The notes under the pieces are model-generated. The model saw only the letters and a program-made list of their open reading frames with translations. It did no database searches and was not told the origin of the DNA. A stretch of DNA of 64,000 bases, taken from NCBI RefSeq assembly GCF_009668025.1, contig NZ_WJXZ01000015.1, positions 124,001 through 188,000 on the forward strand. Direction: 5' to 3'. The stretch comes from Larkinella terrae (GTDB lineage: Bacteria; Bacteroidota; Bacteroidia; Cytophagales; Spirosomataceae). The translations under genes were made by a program, and so were the position numbers. This document shows positions 58,019 to 64,000 of the stretch, in pieces; position 1 is the first letter of the stretch; each line of letters opens with the position of its first letter.

Positions 58019-59830
58019 ATGGCTGAATTTGATTATAAGAGTGAATTAGCGAAGGTTCCGCACGAACCGGGTGTTTACCGGTATTTTGATTCGTCGGGCG
58101 AGGTGATTTATGTGGGAAAAGCCAAAGATCTGAAAAACCGGGTCAGTAGTTATTTCGTCAAATCCAACCAGCACGACCGCAAAACCCAACGTCTGGTGAG
58201 CCAGATTCGGAAGATCGAGTTTACCATCGTTCACACGGAATTCGATGCGCTTTTGCTGGAAAACCAGTTGATTAAGCGGTTTCAGCCCCGCTACAATATC
58301 CTGCTGCGCGATGACAAAACGTATCCGTTCATTTGCGTTACCAACGAGCATTTCCCGCGCATTCTGACAACCCGGCGCATTGATCGCAAGATGGGCACGT
58401 TCTATGGTCCTTACGCCCAATTGAGGCCCATGTATACGCTGCTGGAGATGTTCAGCCAGTTGTTTACCATGCGGACGTGTAACCTTAATCTGTCGCCGGA
58501 AAACATTGAAGCCAAAAAGTTCAAGGTCTGTCTGGAATACCACATCGGCAACTGCAAGGGCCCATGTGAAGGGCTGGTCGACGAAGCCGATTACATGAAA
58601 GACGTTGATCAGGTGCATTACATCCTGAAAGGAAATGTTTCGCCCGCCCAGAATTATTTCAAGGAACGCATGCTCGAATCGGCCAGCCAACTGGCGTTTG
58701 AGCAAGCCCAGCAATTCAAGGAGAAGCTGAATGTGCTGCAGAATTTCCAAAGCAAATCGACGGTCGTCAATCCCAAAATCTCGGACGCCGACGTGTTTAC
58801 AATTGCATCGGATGAGTCGGCGGCTTACATTAACTTTATGAAAGTAGTCAACGGTACCATCACGCAGACGAATACCGTTGAAGTCAAAAAGAAACTGGAC
58901 GAGTCTGACATCGACATTCTGACGATGCTGATTGTTGAATTCCGGTCGCAATACGGCAGCGAAGCCCGGGAGATCATTACCAATGTTGCTCTGGATGCCG
59001 ACCTGAAAGCTGAAATCACAGTTCCGCAGATTGGCGACAAGAAAAAGCTGCTCGATATGTCGTTGAAGAATGTGTTGTATTTTCGGCGCGAACGGGCTGA
59101 ACGGGCGGCCGCCGAAGCAACCGGCAATGCCAGCAAAAAAGACCGGGTTTTGATTCGGCTCAAGCAGGATCTGCAACTGAAAACGCTCCCCAACCGAATC
59201 GAATGTTTCGATAACTCCAACATTCAGGGGACCAACCCGGTTTCGGCAATGGTTTGTTTTATCGACGGAAAACCGTCGCCCAAAAATTACCGCCATTTTT
59301 CCATCAAAACCGTCGTCGGCCCCAACGACTTTGCCTCGATGCATGAAGTCGTCAGCCGACGGTACATCCGCGTTCTGGACGAACAAACCGGTTTGCCGGA
59401 TCTGATCGTCATCGATGGTGGTAAGGGCCAGTTAAGCGCGGCCTGTGAAGCGCTGAAAGAACTGAATCTATACGGTCAGGTGCCGATCATCGGGATTGCC
59501 AAACGGCTTGAAGAGATTTATTTCCCGGAAGATAGCCTGCCCTTGTACATCGATAAAAAGTCGGAATCGCTGAAACTGATCCAGCGGATTCGCGACGAAG
59601 CGCATCGGTTTGCCATTACCTACCACCGCGACAAACGCAGCCGAAACAGCCTCATTAGTGAACTGGAAAACATCGAAGGCATCGGCAAAAAAACCGCTGC
59701 GAAGTTGTTGAAGTACTTTAAAGGTGTCAAAAAAATTCGGGAAGCACCCATCGAAGATGTCGTAACGGTGGTTGGAGCCGATAAAGCCCAGAAAATCAAG
59801 CAGTATTTCGAAACCATTAGTCAGCAGTAA
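58019..59830 (+). CDS. uvrC: Excinuclease ABC subunit C
   Basis: Makes both incisions in nucleotide excision repair with UvrB; 603 residues, typical. The GIY-YIG nuclease domain is at the N-terminus (EPGVYRYFDSSGEVIYVGKA), a UVR motif near 205-240, the RNase H-like domain with ECFDNSNIQGTNPVSAMV and LIVIDGGKGQLSAACEAL, and a C-terminal helix-hairpin-helix (NIEGIGKKTAAKLLKYFKG). The ATG at 58019 fits the family start. It converges on gldN. Confidence 0.96.
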   Translation: MAEFDYKSELAKVPHEPGVYRYFDSSGEVIYVGKAKDLKNRVSSYFVKSNQHDRKTQRLVSQIRKIEFTIVHTEFDALLLENQLIKRFQPRYNILLRDDKTYPFICVTNEHFPRILTTRRIDRKMGTFYGPYAQLRPMYTLLEMFSQLFTMRTCNLNLSPENIEAKKFKVCLEYHIGNCKGPCEGLVDEADYMKDVDQVHYILKGNVSPAQNYFKERMLESASQLAFEQAQQFKEKLNVLQNFQSKSTVVNPKISDADVFTIASDESAAYINFMKVVNGTITQTNTVEVKKKLDESDIDILTMLIVEFRSQYGSEAREIITNVALDADLKAEITVPQIGDKKKLLDMSLKNVLYFRRERAERAAAEATGNASKKDRVLIRLKQDLQLKTLPNRIECFDNSNIQGTNPVSAMVCFIDGKPSPKNYRHFSIKTVVGPNDFASMHEVVSRRYIRVLDEQTGLPDLIVIDGGKGQLSAACEALKELNLYGQVPIIGIAKRLEEIYFPEDSLPLYIDKKSESLKLIQRIRDEAHRFAITYHRDKRSRNSLISELENIEGIGKKTAAKLLKYFKGVKKIREAPIEDVVTVVGADKAQKIKQYFETISQQ

Positions 59831-59831
59831 A

Positions 59832-59866
59832 AGAAGACAAGAGAGCAAAGACAAAAGAATAAAGAG
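59832..59866 (+). repeat. Heptamer repeat after uvrC
   Basis: Splits into AGAAGAC, AAGAGAG, CAAAGAC, AAAAGAA, TAAAGAG; columns 4-6 are AGA in all five units. It starts two bases after the uvrC stop and precedes the shared terminator. A facing arm is not clear. Confidence 0.6.
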
Positions 59867-59885
59867 GTGCATTTGGCCTTTAGCT

Positions 59886-59922
59886 AACAAAAAAGGGGAA
59901 GCTTCGCTTCCCCTTTTTTGTT
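59886..59922. terminator. Bidirectional terminator between uvrC and gldN
   Basis: AACAAAAAAGGGGAAGC and GCTTCCCCTTTTTTGTT are perfect complements around a TTC loop. A-tract and T-tract flanks make it functional in both directions, ending uvrC (plus) and the gldK-N operon (minus). Confidence 0.88.
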
Positions 59923-59936
59923 GATGCACTTTCGGC

Positions 59937-61019
59937 TTAGTATTCCCACAAACCGTGCTCCTGCTCCATCAATTGCTGTTCGAGTTGGTACGACTTCAAC
60001 AATCCTTCCCGTTCGCTGCCATACTGACCGATCAGATCACGATCTTTTGGATTGGATACTTTGTAGATACGACCGTAGAATAACCGCAGATCGAAGGCAT
60101 CGGCCAGATTTTTGTGCTGGGCCTGGTTCTGTGAGTTATACCAGATGAATTTCTTCGGATCGCTGCGGAATAATTTATCCAGGTCCTTGTATTTAAAATA
60201 CGCGACTGGTTGCTCCAGACCCGAGGGGTTTTTATCCGCCGGAATTACGATTCCAATCGTCTGAATATCGTAATACAAACGGGAACGCTTCCGGTCAAAC
60301 ACCCAGTCTTCCTTGATGTCCAGAACACTGTATTCATCGTTCAAACGCTCAACACCCGTAAAAGGATTGGCAGCTTTTGCCATCGCGGAAGAATCCACTT
60401 TAGGCACTTCCGGAACAACCGGAGCCGGTTTTGCCCCTTTCTTGCCTTTGGTGTTTTTAGCCGTTGTTTTTTTCTTGGGAGCGGGCGTTCCCCAGCCGTC
60501 GTCTACCGGTTTGGCAGCTTTGGGAGCCGGCGTTCCCCAGCCATCATCAGCCGGTTTCTTGGCTGCCGCCTTCTTATCTTTCGTATCGCCCCAACTGTCG
60601 TCTACTTTATTTTCATTACCAAAACCGGCGGCTTTTTCCTCGGCGGTTAAGGTGGTAGTTTGTTCAGGCACGGCCAGCTTTTCGGCGAATTTCCCTATTT
60701 CCATGGGTGTATTTACCGAATCGTTGGGATAGGCAACCAGGACACCCGCTTTCACCGCATCAATCAAATATTTAGTGATCTGATTGTTTTTCGAAAACAT
60801 CGCCTGATTCTGTTTCTCGTTCAGATCAACCCGACGCCATAATGTTTTCTTCATCATGATGTCGTTTTCGTTGATTTCCCGAACGGATAAGGGATTGGTC
60901 TTCGTATTGTCCCTTTCCTGCGCCTGTGCCACCCCACCTGCCATTACTGCCAATACAGCAGCTACTGCTACGCTTCCCGCCTGTTTCATGACCTTGTGCT
61001 TTTTGCTTTTATTTTTCAC
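59937..61019 (-). CDS. gldN: GldN, T9SS ring component, with repeat-containing insert
   Basis: Periplasmic part of the type IX secretion ring with GldK; 360 residues, longer than usual. A signal peptide (to about AQAQ, residue 34) and the N-terminal part ENDIMMKKTLWRRVDLNEKQ are typical. The C-terminal domain has EDWVFDRKRSRLYYDIQTIG, VAYFKYKDLDKLF and AFDLRLFYGRIYKVSNP. Between them, residues about 128-215 are low-complexity, rich in Ala, Lys, Pro, with DDSWG/DDGWG modules at 140, 158 and 173. The insert is probably disordered. Last gene of the operon. Confidence 0.93.
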   Translation of the reverse strand: MKNKSKKHKVMKQAGSVAVAAVLAVMAGGVAQAQERDNTKTNPLSVREINENDIMMKKTLWRRVDLNEKQNQAMFSKNNQITKYLIDAVKAGVLVAYPNDSVNTPMEIGKFAEKLAVPEQTTTLTAEEKAAGFGNENKVDDSWGDTKDKKAAAKKPADDGWGTPAPKAAKPVDDGWGTPAPKKKTTAKNTKGKKGAKPAPVVPEVPKVDSSAMAKAANPFTGVERLNDEYSVLDIKEDWVFDRKRSRLYYDIQTIGIVIPADKNPSGLEQPVAYFKYKDLDKLFRSDPKKFIWYNSQNQAQHKNLADAFDLRLFYGRIYKVSNPKDRDLIGQYGSEREGLLKSYQLEQQLMEQEHGLWEY

Positions 61020-61050
61020 AATAACGAATTGAGGATCAGTTCTCGTACGG

Positions 61051-62646
61051 CTAGTTCAGGTTAACTGGGAAATATTTTTGAATGACAGGCACATCACTGA
61101 TTTCACCACGGAAATTCTGACGCTGTACACCCTCTACTTCAACCACATAACGCATGCCCGGCTGAGCTTCTGACGCCAGGTTACCAACACTACCACCACC
61201 CGGTCCTAAGGAAATGGGTCCGGCGACCCGGCGGCTACCCTGAGCCAGTGATACTTGGATACCCGTTACCCGGAATTTGGCATCGTCCGGCATAAAGTTT
61301 TTAAAGCTTTCGTCCGGAATAGCCTGAACCTGGATCGTGCGCGCACTGGATATCGACACCCCCCGGCGGTCGTCGTATTCAGCACCGCCCACCAGCAGTC
61401 GCAGGGTAGGACGCGGAACCCGGTTTACCTTAAACTGATTCGTTCCCAGCAAGCTACCGCCGTTGTTTACGTTCAAACTAACCTGGGCAGAGTTGGGAAT
61501 AACCGTAATTTTCCCCCGCTCTCCGCTGGTCAGAACTACCGCGCCGTTTGCCGTAAAGGTCGGATTCCACAGAGCGCCCAACTGCGGGCTCTGAATGCTC
61601 AGTTTATTCGCACAACCGAGGTACAAAGGCGGCATTGAGGCCGTTTCAATTTCGTAAGACGGTTTTGCTACAAAATACTCCTGGTTGAAATTAACGGTTT
61701 TCATACCGTCCGGAGCTTGGTAACTGATGGATCCCACCAGTGCCCGTCTCGCCAAACCGTTTTTGTCATACGTGCCACCCTGTGCCGTGAATTCGATTTT
61801 ACCGACTCCACCATCGACCCGCACGGCACCGCCGTTCAGGCTCATCCGGGGCGTGACGCCACTCGACGAAGCCGCCAGGAACATTTCACCTTTGAACTTG
61901 GTACCAGCTACAACCACTTTCGACTCCATGCTGACCATTGCCAGAATTTTGTCAAATTTGATGTCCTGGGCACCTACTTTGCTGGCCAAATAATCCAGTA
62001 CTTCACCTTCCATCCGCCGAATGTCCGACTGACGCTGGCTCAACACGGCCAAAGCCGCCGGAACCGGAGTCTGCTCAAAGTTCAGTTCGGCAAAATCCTT
62101 ATTCTTCTGTTCTTTTGAACGACTGGCGATCGGATCATCTTTCGCATCAACAGCCAGCGGAGTAAACTTCGCACCCGGGTTATACTTCTGAAGCTGTTGA
62201 ACATACTGGTTCAGCTTCGTCTGCAAGGCATAGGCTTTCCCGTTTTTGTTATTTCCCACCATGATAGCTCCCACTTTGGTTTCCTCATTCGGGGTCTTGA
62301 TATTTCCCTGCTCATCACGGCCACCACCTGCTTCGGTAACGATCTGATCTTTCAGGGCATCCAACTCGGAAACAATTCCGGATGTAAGCTCCCGCACTTC
62401 CTGAGCCTGTTTTACTACGGCTAAATCGGCCGCCCGGTTACCTGACTTTTCAACCGTGGATTTAATATTACCAAGGGTAGCCTGGTTGATTCGGTCGGCT
62501 GAACCCGTAGATGCTTCAAGACTATTATTCAATAGAATAAACTTTTCCAGTAACGCCGAGCTGACCTGTAAAGCCAGCATAGCGGTCAATACCAGATACA
62601 TCATCCCGATCATCTTCTGCCGGGGTGTTTCTTTTCCTCCTGCCAT
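61051..62646 (-). CDS. gldM: GldM, T9SS/gliding motor subunit
   Basis: With GldL forms the proton-driven motor that powers type IX secretion and gliding; 531 residues. A short cytoplasmic N-terminus (MAGGKETPRQKMIGMMYLVL) and one membrane helix (about 15-35) precede a long periplasmic stalk of four domains. SPQLGALWNPTFTANG and the proline-rich end DVPVIQKYFPVNLN match the family. It lies 37 bases after gldL. Confidence 0.95.
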   Translation of the reverse strand: MAGGKETPRQKMIGMMYLVLTAMLALQVSSALLEKFILLNNSLEASTGSADRINQATLGNIKSTVEKSGNRAADLAVVKQAQEVRELTSGIVSELDALKDQIVTEAGGGRDEQGNIKTPNEETKVGAIMVGNNKNGKAYALQTKLNQYVQQLQKYNPGAKFTPLAVDAKDDPIASRSKEQKNKDFAELNFEQTPVPAALAVLSQRQSDIRRMEGEVLDYLASKVGAQDIKFDKILAMVSMESKVVVAGTKFKGEMFLAASSSGVTPRMSLNGGAVRVDGGVGKIEFTAQGGTYDKNGLARRALVGSISYQAPDGMKTVNFNQEYFVAKPSYEIETASMPPLYLGCANKLSIQSPQLGALWNPTFTANGAVVLTSGERGKITVIPNSAQVSLNVNNGGSLLGTNQFKVNRVPRPTLRLLVGGAEYDDRRGVSISSARTIQVQAIPDESFKNFMPDDAKFRVTGIQVSLAQGSRRVAGPISLGPGGGSVGNLASEAQPGMRYVVEVEGVQRQNFRGEISDVPVIQKYFPVNLN

Positions 62647-62683
62647 TAGTGTATGGTAGTGTAGCTATTAGTAAAGTTGGGAG

Positions 62684-63505
62684 TTATTTAGCGCCATTTC
62701 CACGCATTGCCGTCAACATGCTGCCGTAAACGTTGTTCAACGACGACAGGTTGTTGGTCAATTTCGACAGTTCGCTCTTGAACTGCTGCGTATCGCGGCT
62801 GGCTTCCGACATGTTTTCCATCGCACTCGTCAGGTTGCCATAGAAAGCATTCATCGCCTTCAGGTGCTTGTTGGTATCCTGTAATTCCAGTTCATACACC
62901 GCGTTCAACGCTCCCATGCTCTGGGTAATCTTCTGGAACTGCATACGGTATTCTTTGGCATCCTGCGTAGCGTCAGCCATCGCGTTCATCGACGTTACGG
63001 CCACACCGTACGATTTGTTCATTTCATTGATCGAACCAGCAGCCTGCCGTACATTCTGCGTATACTCGTTCGTGGCAATCGTTGCATCCGAAACATCGCG
63101 CATCTTGCCAACGGTATCCGTGAAACTGCGTAAACCAGTACCCAATTTTTCAAAAATCTCCGGAGAAACCTTCGCATCAGCCAGCATTTTGTCCATGTTG
63201 GCCGTCAGACCGTTGCTTTGCAAAACCGGGCCGCGCTTTGGCAATTCACCCTTGTAATCATCCGCCAATTCCGGATAAACCCGCGTCCAGTCTGGTTCAG
63301 TCTGGCTCGGTTGAAAAAACGTTTGTAACGCGAAGAGGGCAAAAATGGCGGCTTCTACCGACAGACCAATGGTGAGCATCGGGCCACCCCAATCGTAATG
63401 CTGAATTTTACCTAAAGCCCCGAGAACGACGACGGCCGCTCCAGCGCTATATATTGTTGGAAGAACCTTGTCAAAAAAAACACTTGAGCCGTTACTTTTA
63501 GCCAT
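62684..63505 (-). CDS. gldL: GldL, T9SS/gliding motor subunit
   Basis: Inner-membrane partner of GldM; 273 residues. Two N-terminal helices (about 12-35 and 42-62) include IYSAGAAVVVLGALGKIQHY and GLSVEAAIFALFALQTFF, with Glu in the second helix as the known proton-path residue. A soluble cytoplasmic coiled-coil region rich in Met, Asn and Thr follows. Second gene of the operon. Confidence 0.95.
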   Translation of the reverse strand: MAKSNGSSVFFDKVLPTIYSAGAAVVVLGALGKIQHYDWGGPMLTIGLSVEAAIFALFALQTFFQPSQTEPDWTRVYPELADDYKGELPKRGPVLQSNGLTANMDKMLADAKVSPEIFEKLGTGLRSFTDTVGKMRDVSDATIATNEYTQNVRQAAGSINEMNKSYGVAVTSMNAMADATQDAKEYRMQFQKITQSMGALNAVYELELQDTNKHLKAMNAFYGNLTSAMENMSEASRDTQQFKSELSKLTNNLSSLNNVYGSMLTAMRGNGAK

Positions 63506-63577
63506 GATGTTAGAGAAAATAAGCCTTGTACTTTGTTTAAGGAAGAGTTATAAATAATTGGTTAACAACAGAAGGGA

Positions 63578-64000
63578 TTAACGACGGGCGCGAGCACCTT
63601 TCGACGCAGTCCGTCCCTGCAGGTTATCCATGACACACCGGAAGCCGATATACGAGCGTTTGTTGTTTTCGTATTCGTAATACCGCGTTCCCGTTTCCAG
63701 GTAATAGGAGATGTCTTTCCAGGAACCACCGCGCACCACCTTCCGGGGCTCATCGGCATTCTGGTTGTCGGGGTTCATATCCCATACGATAGCTGACGCA
63801 TTTTCAGCGTAGGCATCGCGGGTCCATTCCGCGACGTTACCGGCCATGTTATACAGGCCATAGTCATTCGGATTGTAGGCGTTGGCCGGAGCCGTGTACG
63901 GATAACCGTCGGCATCGAAGTTACCACGCTGCGGTTTGAAGTTAGCCAGGTAGCAGCCTTTTCCGTTGGCGACATAAGGCCCACCCCAGGGATACTTGGC
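63578..64000 (-). CDS. gldK: GldK, T9SS ring lipoprotein (C-terminal part only)
   Basis: The window holds the last 140 codons; the N-terminus lies beyond 64000. The formylglycine-generating-enzyme-like fold is clear from NFDADGYPYTAPANAYNPND, GLYNMAGNVAEWTRDAY, RKVVRGGSWKDISYY and RSYIGFRCVMD. GldK forms a periplasmic ring with GldN under the outer membrane. It ends in a basic tail (ASKGARARR). First gene of the gldKLMN set, 72 bases before gldL. Confidence 0.92.
   Translation of the reverse strand, partial: AKYPWGGPYVANGKGCYLANFKPQRGNFDADGYPYTAPANAYNPNDYGLYNMAGNVAEWTRDAYAENASAIVWDMNPDNQNADEPRKVVRGGSWKDISYYLETGTRYYEYENNKRSYIGFRCVMDNLQGRTASKGARARR

Noticed and set aside
58046-59386. 446-codon reverse frame opposite uvrC
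   Set aside because: uvrC on the other strand has all expected motifs; the reverse product has no recognisable fold.

Overview
This window looks like chromosome from a gliding member of the Bacteroidota, order Cytophagales, most likely a Spirosoma/Larkinella-type Spirosomataceae. The basis is the gldK-gldL-gldM-gldN type IX secretion genes, a PorW/SprE lipoprotein, Bacteroidota-style promoters (TAnnTTTG -7 boxes) and protein families typical of that order. Housekeeping genes are moderately GC-rich. Intergenic DNA and parts of the polysaccharide locus are much richer in A+T. I saw no rRNA, transposase, integrase, phage gene or CRISPR array.

Layout. 1-14 kb is housekeeping: trigger factor (partial), tRNA-Leu(UAG), a bifunctional (p)ppGpp synthetase/hydrolase, a Fur-family regulator, purA, a Tat-exported sulfite-oxidase-like molybdoenzyme, the Kup potassium transporter, the elongation pair RodA/PBP2 without mreBCD, and an exported SMP-30/gluconolactonase-like protein. 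After an AT-rich 0.87 kb gap, 14.9-38 kb is one co-oriented exopolysaccharide/capsule locus. It holds a Wzc-type tyrosine kinase with an unusual C-terminal tail, a flippase, three left-handed beta-helix acetyltransferases, a polymerase-like membrane protein, four glycosyltransferases, an OafA-like acyltransferase, an MBOAT plus SGNH acetylation pair, a Wzi-like outer-membrane protein, a heparinase/alginate-lyase-like enzyme, an AlgD-like GDP-mannose dehydrogenase, an asparagine-synthase-like amidotransferase and the initiating sugar-phosphate transferase. Together they suggest a Wzx/Wzy-type acidic polymer, heavily acylated and possibly amidated.

38-39.7 kb is AT-rich and carries two tiny related proteins, a 16-bp perfect palindrome and little else. 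39.7-46.1 kb holds an MG2/TonB-plug protein without a barrel, a small NAD(P)-binding oxidoreductase, a protein I recognise as resembling D-apionate lactonases, and a lipoprotein of unknown function. 46-48.4 kb has a GNAT acetyltransferase, two overlapping small genes and a stand-alone CHC2-Toprim primase-like protein. 48.5-51.9 kb is an ATP synthase operon (atpZ/I-like, atpB, atpE, atpF, atpH) that stops at a terminator without atpA/atpG. It is divergent from porW/sprE. Then come PBP1A, glycerate kinase, uvrC and, on the minus strand, gldN-gldM-gldL-gldK (gldK cut by the window edge).

The most unusual signal is not a gene. Many intergenic gaps carry degenerate short tandem repeats whose period is fixed within a locus (7, 8 or about 9 nt) although the sequence drifts. 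At several loci two such arms face each other in inverted orientation.
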